Assembly: GCF_900119365.1 (NCBI RefSeq) | Contig: NZ_FPJO01000008.1 | Coordinates: 1-64,000 of the forward strand | Source of the DNA: Streptomyces atratus | GTDB lineage: Bacteria > Actinomycetota > Actinomycetes > Streptomycetales > Streptomycetaceae | DNA length: 64,000 nt | Direction of reading: 5' to 3' | Shown: one piece after another, positions 45,675 through 54,444 of the stretch | How the letters are laid out: every line of letters begins with the position of its first letter | Position numbering within the stretch: position 1 is the first letter of the stretch | Program-made: the position numbers and the translations under genes | Notes under the pieces: model-generated | What the model was told of the DNA's origin: nothing | What the model saw: the letters and a program-made list of their open reading frames with translations, nothing else | Database searches by the model: none

Positions 45675-46861
45675 TGGCGCAGCCGGCCTGGCAGGAGTCC
45701 GACCCGCTCGCTGTCGAGAGTGCCCCGGTCCCGGAGTACGGCAGCGGATCGCTCTGCGACCTGCTGCCCACGCTCGTCGCCGGACAGGGCGTGCCCGGCT
45801 TCACCGCGGCGATCCCCGAACTCACCCCCGCCGACCGGAACTGCGTGTTCCTGATCGACGGCCTGGGCTGGGAGCAGATCAAGGCCCACCCCGACGAGGC
45901 ACCGTTTCTGCACTCCCTGCTCCCCACCTCGCGCGGCGGCACCGGCCGCCCGATATCGGCGGGCTTCCCGGCCACCACGGCCACCTCGCTGGCCTCGGTG
46001 GGCACCGGGCTCCCGCCCGGGGAGCACGGTCTGCCCGGCTACACCGCGCGCAATCCGGAGACCGGCGAGCTGATGAACCAGCTCCGCTGGAACCCCTGGA
46101 CCTCCCCGAAGGTCTGGCAGCCGTACCCCACGGTCTTCAAGCTCGCCGACGCCGCGGGCGTGCGTACCGCCCAGGTCTCCGCCCCCGCCTTCGAGCAGAC
46201 CCCGCTCACCAAGGTCGCGCTCAGCGGCGGCTCGTTCCTTGGCCGGCTGTCCGGCGAGGAGCGGATGGACACCGCCGCCGAGCGGCTCGCCGCGGGCGAC
46301 CGGTCGCTCGTCTACACGTACTACAGCGAGGTCGACGGCAAGGGCCATCGCTTCGGTGTCGACTCCGATGCCTGGCGCGGACAGCTGATGTACGTGGACG
46401 GACTGGCCCGGCGCCTGGCCGAACAGCTCCCACCCCGCTCGGCGCTGTACATCACCGCCGACCACGGCATGATCGACATCCCGTTCGACGAGCAGTCCCG
46501 GATCGACTTCGACGAGGACTGGGAGCTGAGCGCGGGCGTCGCCCTGCTCGGCGGCGAGGGCCGGGCCCGTCATGTGTACGCCGTCCCGGGAGCCGAGAAC
46601 GACGTGCTGACCGTCTGGCGGGAAGTGCTCGGCGAGCAGTTCTGGGTGGCGAGCAGGGACGAGGCGATCGCGGCCGGCTGGTTCGGCCCGAAGATCGACG
46701 AGCGTGTGCACGGCAGGATCGGCGACGTCGTCGCGGCGGCCCACGACGACGTGGTGATCACCGCCTCCGTCAATGAGCCGCACGAGTCCGCGATGGTCGG
46801 CATGCACGGCTCCATGACCCCCGTCGAGCAGCTCGTCCCGCTCCTCGAAGTACGCTCGTAA
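45674..46861 (+). CDS. Alkaline phosphatase superfamily, nucleotide pyrophosphatase/phosphodiesterase-like
   Basis: 395-aa metal-dependent hydrolase. The first metal site is FLIDGLGWEQ near 57-66, followed by the nucleophile region GFPATTATSLAS (Thr in ATTAT near 100). Second-site residues lie in YSEVDGKGHRFG and ITADHGMID. The C-terminal HGSMTPVEQLVPLLE closes the fold as in other nucleotide pyrophosphatase/phosphodiesterase enzymes. There is no signal peptide, so a cytoplasmic role is likely. The natural substrate is unknown. Confidence 0.88.
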   Translation: MAQPAWQESDPLAVESAPVPEYGSGSLCDLLPTLVAGQGVPGFTAAIPELTPADRNCVFLIDGLGWEQIKAHPDEAPFLHSLLPTSRGGTGRPISAGFPATTATSLASVGTGLPPGEHGLPGYTARNPETGELMNQLRWNPWTSPKVWQPYPTVFKLADAAGVRTAQVSAPAFEQTPLTKVALSGGSFLGRLSGEERMDTAAERLAAGDRSLVYTYYSEVDGKGHRFGVDSDAWRGQLMYVDGLARRLAEQLPPRSALYITADHGMIDIPFDEQSRIDFDEDWELSAGVALLGGEGRARHVYAVPGAENDVLTVWREVLGEQFWVASRDEAIAAGWFGPKIDERVHGRIGDVVAAAHDDVVITASVNEPHESAMVGMHGSMTPVEQLVPLLEVRS

Positions 46862-46916
46862 CCGCGTTTTTCCCGACCGCTGCTTCTTCTCCCGCCCGAA
46901 AGGTGCTCAGCCCCTC

Positions 46917-47567
46917 ATGCCCGAGCTTGTGTTCTTCTCCGGAACGATGGACTGCGGAAAGAGCACGCTGGCGCTGCAGATCGGCCACAACCGTTCGGCA
47001 CGCGGCCTGCAAGGCGTGATCTTCACCCGTGATGACCGGGCGGGCGAGGGCAAGCTCTCCTCGCGTCTGGGGCTGGTCACCGAGGCCGTCGAGGCCGATG
47101 AGGGCATGGACGTGTACGCCCATCTCGTCGACCGGATAAGCCGGGGCGGCCGGGCGGACTACGTGATCGTGGACGAGGCGCAGTTCCTGGCCCCCGTCCA
47201 GATCGACCAGCTCGCACGCATCGTCGACGACCTCGGCATGGACGTCTTCGCGTTCGGCATCACCACAGACTTCCGGACCAAGCTGTTCCCCGGGTCCCAG
47301 CGGCTGATCGAGCTCGCCGACCGGGTCGAGACGCTCCAGGTCGAGGCGCTCTGCTGGTGCGGCGCGCGGGCCACGCACAACGCCCGGACGGTCGGCGGAG
47401 AGATGGTCGTCGAAGGCGCCCAGGTAGTCGTGGGTGATGTCAACCAACAGGCGGGCGAGGTCGGCTACGAGGTGCTGTGCCGGCGCCACCACCAGCGCAG
47501 GACGACCAGCGCGAGGGCCCGCGCGGGCGCGCTGTCGCCGGACGTGCTGCCCGTCACCTCCGTCTGA
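46917..47567 (+). CDS. tdk: Thymidine kinase
   Basis: 216-aa type II thymidine kinase, which phosphorylates thymidine to dTMP with ATP in the salvage pathway. The P-loop GTMDCGKST lies near residues 9-17, the Walker B-like DEAQF near 86, and the lid/substrate region is VVVGDVNQ. Zinc-binding cysteines are represented by CWCGARATHNAR and the C-terminal CRRHHQ. Length is usual for the family. It follows the phosphodiesterase-like gene by 55 bp. Confidence 0.95.
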   Translation: MPELVFFSGTMDCGKSTLALQIGHNRSARGLQGVIFTRDDRAGEGKLSSRLGLVTEAVEADEGMDVYAHLVDRISRGGRADYVIVDEAQFLAPVQIDQLARIVDDLGMDVFAFGITTDFRTKLFPGSQRLIELADRVETLQVEALCWCGARATHNARTVGGEMVVEGAQVVVGDVNQQAGEVGYEVLCRRHHQRRTTSARARAGALSPDVLPVTSV

Positions 47568-47611
47568 ACCGCCCGGCCGGCGCTGTGCGCGGGCTGCTTA
47601 GGATGACGCCT

Positions 47612-48481
47612 GTGAACACGGTGAGCGCAGAAGAGTCCGGGGCCGGACGGGGCCCGCTGGGCAAGGTGCAGCCCAGGCAGCTGATCGTGACCGTCTACGG
47701 GCTGTACGCGCGCGACACCGACGGCTGGATGTCGGTGGCCTCACTGATCCAGCTCCTCGCCGACCTCGACGTCGAGGCGCAGACCGTACGCTCCTGCGTC
47801 TCCCGGCTGAAGCGGGCCGGACTGCTGGAGGCCCAGTCGGTGTCCGGAGCGGCCGGGTACCGGATCTCGCCCGAGACCGAGCGGATATTGCGCGACGGCG
47901 ATCCGCGCATCTTCGCGGCCCGGCGGGCCACCGTGGACGAGGGGTGGGTGCTGGTCGTCTTCTCGGTGCCCGAGTCCGAACGCGCCAGGCGGCACACCCT
48001 GCGCACCCAGCTCACCCGGCTCGGTTTCGGGTCCGTGTCCGCCGGAGTGTGGATCGCTCCGGGACATGTGCACGACGAGGCGGAGTCCATGCTCGCCAGG
48101 CACGGACTGCGCTCGTACGCCGACCTCTTCCGGGCCGACTACCTGTCGGCCGGCGGCGACGCCGACGAACTCGCCGCGAAAGTCCGCTCCTGGTGGGACA
48201 CCGACCGGCTGCAGCGGCTGTACGTCGAATTCCTCGCCGCGCACCGTCCGGTGGCCGACCGGATCGCGAACGGCGTCCCGGTGACGGACCGCCAGGCGTT
48301 CACGACGTACATCGGGGTCCTCACCGACTGGCGCCGGCTGGTCTACCTCGATCCCGGGGTCGCGCGTGAACTATTGCCCGGGGAATGGAGCGGAACCCAT
48401 GCCTCCGAGCTCTTCGACGAGATGCACGCGCGGCTGGCCGGACCCGCTCGTCGGCATGTCGAGCGCGTCCGGGCACGCTGA
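47612..48481 (+). CDS. PaaX-family transcriptional regulator
   Basis: 289-aa regulator with an N-terminal winged helix (PRQLIVTVYGLYARDTDGWM; QTVRSCVSRLKRAGLLEA) and the PaaX-like central and C-terminal domains (GWVLVVFSVPESERARRHTL; GVWIAPGH). PaaX proteins repress phenylacetate degradation genes by binding phenylacetyl-CoA, but no paa genes are adjacent, so the target is open. The GTG at 47612 is preferred because AGGA lies eight bases upstream; the ATG at 47603 lacks a ribosome site. Confidence 0.88.
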   Translation: MNTVSAEESGAGRGPLGKVQPRQLIVTVYGLYARDTDGWMSVASLIQLLADLDVEAQTVRSCVSRLKRAGLLEAQSVSGAAGYRISPETERILRDGDPRIFAARRATVDEGWVLVVFSVPESERARRHTLRTQLTRLGFGSVSAGVWIAPGHVHDEAESMLARHGLRSYADLFRADYLSAGGDADELAAKVRSWWDTDRLQRLYVEFLAAHRPVADRIANGVPVTDRQAFTTYIGVLTDWRRLVYLDPGVARELLPGEWSGTHASELFDEMHARLAGPARRHVERVRAR

Positions 48482-48498
48482 CGCTCCCGCCGGACGGC

Positions 48499-49275
48499 TC
48501 AGCGTGCGTCCGAGTGGACGATCGTGAACGCCGCGCCCTCCGGGTCCGCCACGGTCGCCACCCGGCCGCTCGACCCCTCCCGGGGCGGCTGCAGGATGTA
48601 TCCACCGAGCTCCACCACGCGCCGGGCCGCCTCGTCGGTGTCGGCGACCTCGAAGTACGTCATCCAGTGCGGGCCCCGGTCGCGCGGCAGGGCGTGGCCG
48701 ACGCCGTGCAGCGAGGCCACCGGACGGCCCGCCAGATGCAGGGTCTGGTAGTCGAAGTCGGCCGAGACGACCGCCTCCGCCTCGTAGCCGAAAACCGTCT
48801 GATAGAACTTGCAGACCGTCGCGGTCTCGCGGGTCACCAGCTCGTTCCAGACCGGTGTGCCGGGAGCCCCGGCGAGCGCCGTGCCGATATGCGCGGCGGC
48901 CTGCCAGACCCCGAAGACCGCGCCGCTGGGGTCGGAGGCGATGGCGAGCCGGCCCGCCTCGCCCGCGTCGAGCGGCCCCACGGCGACCGTGCCACCGCAG
49001 GACCGGATGGTCTCCGCCGTGAGATCCACGTCGTCGCTGGCCAGATAGGTCGTCCAGGCGACCGGCAGGTGCCGCTCGGGCGGAAGCTGGCCGATGCCCG
49101 CCACCACCTTCCCGTCGATCAGCGCCCGGACATACGGACCCAGCTGGTCCGGACCCGGCACGAATTCCCAGCCGAACAGATCGGCGTAGAAGTCCTGGGT
49201 CGCGCTCAGGCCGTGCACGATCAGACTCACCCAGCAAGGTGTTCCGGGCGTACGCGGAGCGGCAGCCTCGGTCAT
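48499..49275 (-). CDS. VOC (glyoxalase/bleomycin-resistance fold) protein, two-domain
   Basis: 258-aa protein with two vicinal-oxygen-chelate units (about 12-125 and 135-255; GTPCWVSLIVHGLSATQDFY and GTPVWNELVTRETATVCKFY). Such two-domain proteins include CFP30B-like and hydroxylase-like members of unknown function. The ATG at 49275 has GAGGAGAGAG a few bases upstream. It converges with the PaaX-like gene, with 17 bp between the stops. Confidence 0.88.
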   Translation of the reverse strand: MTEAAAPRTPGTPCWVSLIVHGLSATQDFYADLFGWEFVPGPDQLGPYVRALIDGKVVAGIGQLPPERHLPVAWTTYLASDDVDLTAETIRSCGGTVAVGPLDAGEAGRLAIASDPSGAVFGVWQAAAHIGTALAGAPGTPVWNELVTRETATVCKFYQTVFGYEAEAVVSADFDYQTLHLAGRPVASLHGVGHALPRDRGPHWMTYFEVADTDEAARRVVELGGYILQPPREGSSGRVATVADPEGAAFTIVHSDAR

Positions 49276-49508
49276 CGTCACTCTCTCCTCGGACCATCGG
49301 GGTGGCCGTACGGGGGGAACGGGGCCGGCGTGCCGTCGCGCGGTACGGGATGTGTACGCCCCGTGCAGATGTTTGCACCACCCGGCGCACGAAGTGCTCC
49401 GGCCGCGCCGCACTTTCCGGGATCTCGACGGAGGGAGATCGATTTGGTGCGGTGCGTCCGTTTCGACGGTGTTACGGGTGGGGTGGCTCCTGCGCGAGGA
49501 TGGCACCC

Positions 49509-50336
49509 ATGAAGCCCATCATCACCGCATCCGAATACGCGAGCGAGTCGGCGGGGCCACGTCCGCCGGTGCTCCTCGACGTACGTTGGCAACTGGGTGG
49601 CCCGCACGGGCGACCCGACTACGAGGCCGGGCACATTCCCGGTGCGGTCTTTGTCGATCTGGACGCGGAACTCGCCGGTCCGGCAGGCCTCGGCGGCCGT
49701 CATCCACTGCCCGATCCGGAGGATTTCGGGGCGGTGATGCGCCGGGCCGGTGTCTCCCGGGACACCCCGGTGGTCGTGTACGACGGCGGCCAGGGCTGGG
49801 CGGCGGCACGCGCCTGGTGGCTGCTGCGTTGGACGGGGCACCCGGACGTCCGGGTCCTGGACGGCGGACTCGCCGCCTGGACGGGTGAACTCCAGCAGGA
49901 GACCCCGGCCCCGGCCGAGGGCGACTTCCGGCCCGAGCCCGGTGCGCTGCCGCTGCTGGACGCGGACGGGGCGGCGGCGCTGGCCCGCTCGGGTCTGCTG
50001 CTGGACGCCCGGGCCGCCGAGCGTTACCGGGGCGATGTGGAGCCGATCGACCGGGTGGGCGGCCACATTCCGGGCGCCGTCTCGGCCCCGACCTCCGAGA
50101 ACACGGGGGAGGACGGCCGGTTCCTGGCCGCTCAGGCGCTGGCGGTGCGCTTCAAGGAGCTCGGCGCCGACCGGACGGAGGAGATCGGCGTCTACTGCGG
50201 CTCCGGGGTCTCCGGCGCTCATGAAGTACTGGCCCTGGCCGTCGCGGGCATCCCCGCGGCGCTGTACGCGGGCTCCTGGTCCGAGTGGTCCGGCGACGAG
50301 TCCCGCCCGGTCGCCACGGGACCCGAGCCGCAGTAA
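49509..50336 (+). CDS. Rhodanese-like sulfurtransferase
   Basis: 275-aa enzyme made of two rhodanese domains (about 1-125 and 145-270). The active Cys is in the loop VYCGSGVSG of the second domain. The CGSGV loop favours 3-mercaptopyruvate over thiosulfate as sulfur donor. It would transfer sulfane sulfur to cyanide or thiols in the cytoplasm. It is followed by a strong terminator at 50415-50450. Confidence 0.92.
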   Translation: MKPIITASEYASESAGPRPPVLLDVRWQLGGPHGRPDYEAGHIPGAVFVDLDAELAGPAGLGGRHPLPDPEDFGAVMRRAGVSRDTPVVVYDGGQGWAAARAWWLLRWTGHPDVRVLDGGLAAWTGELQQETPAPAEGDFRPEPGALPLLDADGAAALARSGLLLDARAAERYRGDVEPIDRVGGHIPGAVSAPTSENTGEDGRFLAAQALAVRFKELGADRTEEIGVYCGSGVSGAHEVLALAVAGIPAALYAGSWSEWSGDESRPVATGPEPQ

Positions 50337-50414
50337 CGGGACGGGCGCCGACCGGACCGGCCGGACCCGCCGCGTGCGGCCCCGCAGGCGCCGGGTGCGG
50401 CGGACGCACACGGC

Positions 50415-50450
50415 ACGAGGGCCCGTACGAAGTGGCGTACGGGCCCTCGT
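50415..50450. terminator. Bidirectional terminator between convergent genes
   Basis: Perfect 14-bp stem ACGAGGGCCCGTAC (50415-50428) with GTACGGGCCCTCGT (50437-50450), eight-base loop. It lies between the stops of the sulfurtransferase (plus) and sepH (minus) and probably serves both. Confidence 0.87.
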
Positions 50451-50469
50451 CATCCTGTGGTCGCTCCGC

Positions 50470-51537
50470 TCAGTCCTGCTTCTTGCGGCGCGTACCGAAG
50501 ACGATCTCGTCCCAGGTCGGTACGGCGGCCCGGCGGCCCGGCCGGACGCCGTCCGCCTCGGCCTGGCGGTCCGTCGTACCGGTCAGCCGGTCGCGGTGAC
50601 CGGCCACCGCTCGCGGCATCAGCACATCCGCGTAGGCGGAACCGGCGCCCGCGGATGCCGCCGCGGCCGACGGCCCGTCCGCCTCCGGCTCCTTGGCGGC
50701 GGGCTCGATCGCGGGCGGCTCGGGCGGCGCCGGCCGCTCCGGCACCACCATGTCGCCGCGGAAGCTCGGTACCGCCTCCAGCAGGCTGGTCAGCGAATCG
50801 CGCTCACCGGCCGAGACGGACGCGATGTGCTCCTCGGGCTCGGGCGGGGGCGGCGGCGCCGTGGGCCGCTCCATCTGGCGGTCCAGGGCGCGGTCCAGCG
50901 GCCGGTCGCGCGGCAGCCGGGCGATCCGGGGCACGAACGGGAAGCTCGGCTCGGGCGCGGCGACGTCGTCGGTCTCGCCGATCAGCGAGCGCGCCTCGTC
51001 GTCCACGGCCTGGACCAGCCGGCGCGGCGCGTCGTACGTCCAGCTCGCGGAGTGCGGCTCGCCCGCGACCCGGTAGACCAGCAGGACCTCCCAGGTGCCG
51101 TCGTCCCGGCGCCAGGAGTCCCACTGGACGGTCTCCTTGTCGGCGCCGCGCAGCAGCAGCCGCTCCTGCACCGCCTCGCCGAGCTGGGGGCCGGCGTTCT
51201 CGCCGGGACGGCGCACGGGGGTCTTCCGGGCCCGCTCGGCCATGAAGGCGCGCTCCGCGAGCACGGGGCCCTCGAAGCGGCGGACACGGTCGACGGGGAT
51301 CCCGGCGAACTGGGCGACCTCCTCCGCGGAGGCACCGGCTCGTATCCGCGCCTGGATGTCACGGGGGCGGAGGTGGCTCTCCACCTCGATCTCGATCTGG
51401 CCGAGCCGCGCGCGGTCGTTGCGCACGGCGGCTCGCAGCCGCTCGTCGATGGGAAGCGTGTACTCCGTGCTGTCCGCAGCCTTGAGCACCAGTCGTGTGC
51501 CGTCGTTGGAGACGGCCACGACACGCAGTTCGGGCAT
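50470..51537 (-). CDS. sepH: Septation protein SepH
   Basis: 355-aa actinobacterial cell-division protein. The N-terminal DUF3071 domain (about 1-175: MPELRVVAVSNDGTRLVLK, and a helix-turn-helix-like ASAEEVAQFAGIPVDRV) is followed by a disordered Pro/Ala-rich middle and a short conserved C-terminal motif (PTWDEIVFGTRRK). SepH of Streptomyces binds FtsZ and promotes filament assembly for Z-ring formation. The ATG at 51537 is preceded by GGGAGGT. Confidence 0.93.
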   Translation of the reverse strand: MPELRVVAVSNDGTRLVLKAADSTEYTLPIDERLRAAVRNDRARLGQIEIEVESHLRPRDIQARIRAGASAEEVAQFAGIPVDRVRRFEGPVLAERAFMAERARKTPVRRPGENAGPQLGEAVQERLLLRGADKETVQWDSWRRDDGTWEVLLVYRVAGEPHSASWTYDAPRRLVQAVDDEARSLIGETDDVAAPEPSFPFVPRIARLPRDRPLDRALDRQMERPTAPPPPPEPEEHIASVSAGERDSLTSLLEAVPSFRGDMVVPERPAPPEPPAIEPAAKEPEADGPSAAAASAGAGSAYADVLMPRAVAGHRDRLTGTTDRQAEADGVRPGRRAAVPTWDEIVFGTRRKKQD

Positions 51538-52034
51538 GGGGACCTCCCGGGTGGTGCCTGCCGACGTCACGTGCGTCGCTGCTTCCGCTAGTCGAGTGTG
51601 GCCTGCCCGGGTGCAGCCTGCCACAACATTGCCGTGTTGCCCGGCGTGTCGGGCGTGAGCCCTTGATCGCCGGTATGACACGGTGACCTATTCTGCAACA
51701 TAAAGTGACCTTTGGTCGCTTCGTGTAGCCAGTCCCCGTGCGATGCCGTGGCGCCGCCGGATCGAGTGCCTCCTTCGGCCCCCTCCCGAAGATCCCGGAC
51801 ACCCGTACGGGAGTCCGGCCCCAGGGCTCGCCACAGTACTCCATTCGGGCCACCAGGGTGGACCGCCGCGCCGTCGAAGTTCTCCTGAGGTGCGGGAGTT
51901 GGGCTACCCGGCCGGGGGCGGTGCACCTTTCACGGGTGTCCTGCTTCACAGAATCCCCCGAAGCGGAACCAATCACTTCGCTCAAATGTCCCTTCCTGTT
52001 GCATGGTGGGAGAGATGTCAATCAAGGGCTGGAA
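51538..52034. promoter_or_regulatory. Divergent promoter region
   Basis: About 500 bp without a supported gene between sepH (minus) and a membrane protein (plus). The stretch near 51660-51720 (TGACACGGTGACCTATTCTG...) is relatively A+T-rich and could hold promoters; no -10/-35 pair is certain. Short open frames across it have no recognisable content. Confidence 0.4.
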
Positions 52035-53063
52035 ATGGTGCAGAAGCCGGAAAGTGACATAGAACCCAAAGAAAGGCGTATAGATCTGAGCCTGCCGCAG
52101 GTGGCGGGCAGCGCTGTGGCAGCGGTCGCGGCAGCGGTGGCGGCGTCGCAGCTGGGTGTGTACGGCACGATCCTCGGCGCCGGAGTGATGAGCGTCGTCG
52201 CCACCTGCGGCGGTTCGGTCTTCCAGCACTTCTTCCGGCGCACGGGGGAGCAGATCCGTGAGGTCACGGTCCAGGTGAAGCACCCGGGCCGCGAGGTGAC
52301 CGTGCATACGCGTGAGACCTGCGGTGCGCGTGTACCGAAGAAGAGGACGCGACGGCCAACGGCCGGAACGCCCTCCCGCGCCACCTCCGGCACTCCCGAC
52401 GGAGCCACGGACGCCACCACGGTGATGCCGGCCGTGGACGCCACGACCGTGCTGCGCAGGGCGGACGATCCGGACCGTACGCGAATGCTGCGGCCCCTCG
52501 ACGCGACCCAGCTGCTCACCACGGGGCGGCCGGACCCGGACGAGGAGTTCTCCGAAGCCACCACGCACGGCACCCGGATCCGCGGCTGGAAGCGGTCGGC
52601 GCTCGGGGCGGCCGTGGTCTTCGTCCTCACGATGGCCGGAATCACCACGTACGAGCTGATCTCCGGCAACGATCTGAGCGGTGGTCAGGGCACGACCGTC
52701 GGCTCCGTCGTGCGCGGCGGGGAGCGGAGTTCCGGGTCGGACGATCCGGCGCCGTCGACGACCACCGACCCCGGTCAGGGGCGGACGCCGGGCCAGGAGA
52801 GCGGCACGACGCCCGGTACGGACCAGCAGGGTGGCGCGAGCCAGAACCCGGACTCCGGCGAGGGCGACCGCTCCCCGGCCGATCCGACACCCAGCCCCAC
52901 GCAGTCCGGCAGCACCGGTGACCGTACGAGCCCGTCCCCGCCGACCGCTTCCTCCCCGGCGGCGCCCGGCGACGGCGCCTCCGCCGGCACGGCCCCCGCG
53001 GGCGGCGGCGAGGCCCCGGCACAGGGCGACGGCGCCACCACAGGCACGGACACCGGGCAGTGA
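52035..53063 (+). CDS. Membrane protein of unknown function with disordered extracellular tail
   Basis: 342 aa. A hydrophobic Ala-rich N-terminal segment (about 17-65, SAVAAVAAAVAASQLGVYG) is followed by a Thr-rich cytoplasmic-type middle and a single membrane helix near residue 180-203 (LGAAVVFVLTMAGITTYEL). The final about 140 residues are Pro/Ser/Thr/Gly-rich and presumably disordered outside the cell. The ATG has AAGGG six bases upstream. No family function is recognised. Confidence 0.82.
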   Translation: MVQKPESDIEPKERRIDLSLPQVAGSAVAAVAAAVAASQLGVYGTILGAGVMSVVATCGGSVFQHFFRRTGEQIREVTVQVKHPGREVTVHTRETCGARVPKKRTRRPTAGTPSRATSGTPDGATDATTVMPAVDATTVLRRADDPDRTRMLRPLDATQLLTTGRPDPDEEFSEATTHGTRIRGWKRSALGAAVVFVLTMAGITTYELISGNDLSGGQGTTVGSVVRGGERSSGSDDPAPSTTTDPGQGRTPGQESGTTPGTDQQGGASQNPDSGEGDRSPADPTPSPTQSGSTGDRTSPSPPTASSPAAPGDGASAGTAPAGGGEAPAQGDGATTGTDTGQ

Positions 53064-53108
53064 GCGGCCCCGCGCGCCCGTGGCGCCCGGGGCGCGCGGA
53101 GCCGCTCA
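53061..53108. terminator. Long bidirectional terminator
   Basis: Nested stem: TGAGCGGC (53061-53068) with GCCGCTCA (53101-53108) enclosing CCGCGCGCCC (53070-53079) with GGGCGCGCGG (53090-53099). It starts on the stop codon of the plus-strand gene and lies before the stop of the minus-strand oxidase, so it likely ends both transcripts. Confidence 0.82.
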
Positions 53109-53121
53109 GGACCGGCGGGCG

Positions 53122-54444
53122 CTACTCGCCCAGCACCCGGCGCAGGTAGTCGTTGCCGAAGAGCCGGTCCGGGTCCAGCCGGTCGCGTACGGCGGTGAAC
53201 TCGCCGAAGCGCGGGTACACCCCGGCGAGGTACTCGGCGTCACGGGTGTTGACCTTGCCCCAGTGCGGGCGCCCGGCGTGGGCGGTCATGATGCGCTCGA
53301 CCGCCGTGAAGTACGCCTGGTAGGGCGTGCCCTTGTAGAGATGGACGGCGATGTACGCGCTCTCGCGGCCCGAGGCCGTGGAGAGCGCGATGTCGTCCGC
53401 GGGGGCGGTACGGACCTCCACCGGGAAGCTGATCCGCAGCGGCGACCGCTCGACCATCGCCTTCACCTCGCGCAGCGCCTCCACGGCGGCCTCGCGCGGC
53501 ACCGCGTACTCCATCTCCACGAAGCGGACCCGGCGCGGGCTGGTGAAGACCTTGTACGGGATGTCTGTGTAGGTACGGGCCGACAGGGCGCGGCTGGAGA
53601 GCTTGGCGATCGACGGAATGGCGGCGGGTACCGCCCGGCCCAGCGAACAGGCAACCTGGAAGATCCCGTTGGAGAGGAGCTCGTCCTCGATCCAGCCGCT
53701 GAGCTTTCCGGGCGGGGCGGCGGGGCCCGCGCTGCGGTTGTTGCGCTTGGTGTTGCAGTTCCCGGTGTGCGGGAACCAGTAGAACTCGAAGTGCTCGTTC
53801 TCGGCGACCAGCTCGTCGAAGCCGCTCATGACCCGGTCGAAGGTCATCGGCTCCTCGCGGGCCGTCAGCAGGAAGACGGGCTCCACGGCGAAGGTGATCG
53901 CGGTGACGACACCCAGTGCGCCGAGCCCGATCCGGGCGACGGCGAAGACGTCGGCGTTCTCCTTCTCGGAACAGGTCAGCACCGTGCCGTCGGCGGTGAC
54001 CAGTTCGAGGGCGCGGATCTGCGCGGATATGGAGGCCGAGTCACGGCCGGTGCCGTGGGTGCCGGTCGAGGTGGCGCCCGCGACCGTCTGCTCCATGATG
54101 TCGCCCATGTTGGTGAGCGAGAGACCCTCGCGGGCCAGGGCGGTGTTCAGCCGCTTCAGCGGGGTGCCGGCCTCGACGGTCACCGTCATCGCCTCGCGGT
54201 CGATGTTCCGGATGCCGGTGAGCAGGTCCGGGCGGATCAGCACGCCGTCGGTGGCCGCCGTCGCGGTGAAGGAGTGCCCGGTGCCGACCGGCTTCACCCG
54301 CAGACCGTCCTCGGACGCCCGGCGCAGCACCTCGGCCAGCTCCGGAACGGAGGCGGGGGACACGGCCCGTACCGGCCGGGCGGTGACGTTCCCCGCCCAG
54401 TTACGCCACGCGTTCGTCGTCGTCCGTGCGTCGGTGTCGGTCAT
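53122..54444 (-). CDS. FAD-dependent sugar-lactone/polyol oxidase
   Basis: 440-aa oxidase of the aldonolactone (gulonolactone/arabinonolactone/alditol) oxidase family. It has an N-terminal FAD-binding domain (VKPVGTGHSFT near 50-60, GTHGTGRD near 128) and a C-terminal ALO-type domain (VRFVEMEYAVP; HWGKVNTRDAEYL). Enzymes of this type oxidise aldonolactones or alditols with oxygen, releasing hydrogen peroxide. The true substrate cannot be read. Its ATG lies within the end of the upstream MFS gene (44-bp overlap). Confidence 0.9.
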   Translation of the reverse strand: MTDTDARTTTNAWRNWAGNVTARPVRAVSPASVPELAEVLRRASEDGLRVKPVGTGHSFTATAATDGVLIRPDLLTGIRNIDREAMTVTVEAGTPLKRLNTALAREGLSLTNMGDIMEQTVAGATSTGTHGTGRDSASISAQIRALELVTADGTVLTCSEKENADVFAVARIGLGALGVVTAITFAVEPVFLLTAREEPMTFDRVMSGFDELVAENEHFEFYWFPHTGNCNTKRNNRSAGPAAPPGKLSGWIEDELLSNGIFQVACSLGRAVPAAIPSIAKLSSRALSARTYTDIPYKVFTSPRRVRFVEMEYAVPREAAVEALREVKAMVERSPLRISFPVEVRTAPADDIALSTASGRESAYIAVHLYKGTPYQAYFTAVERIMTAHAGRPHWGKVNTRDAEYLAGVYPRFGEFTAVRDRLDPDRLFGNDYLRRVLGE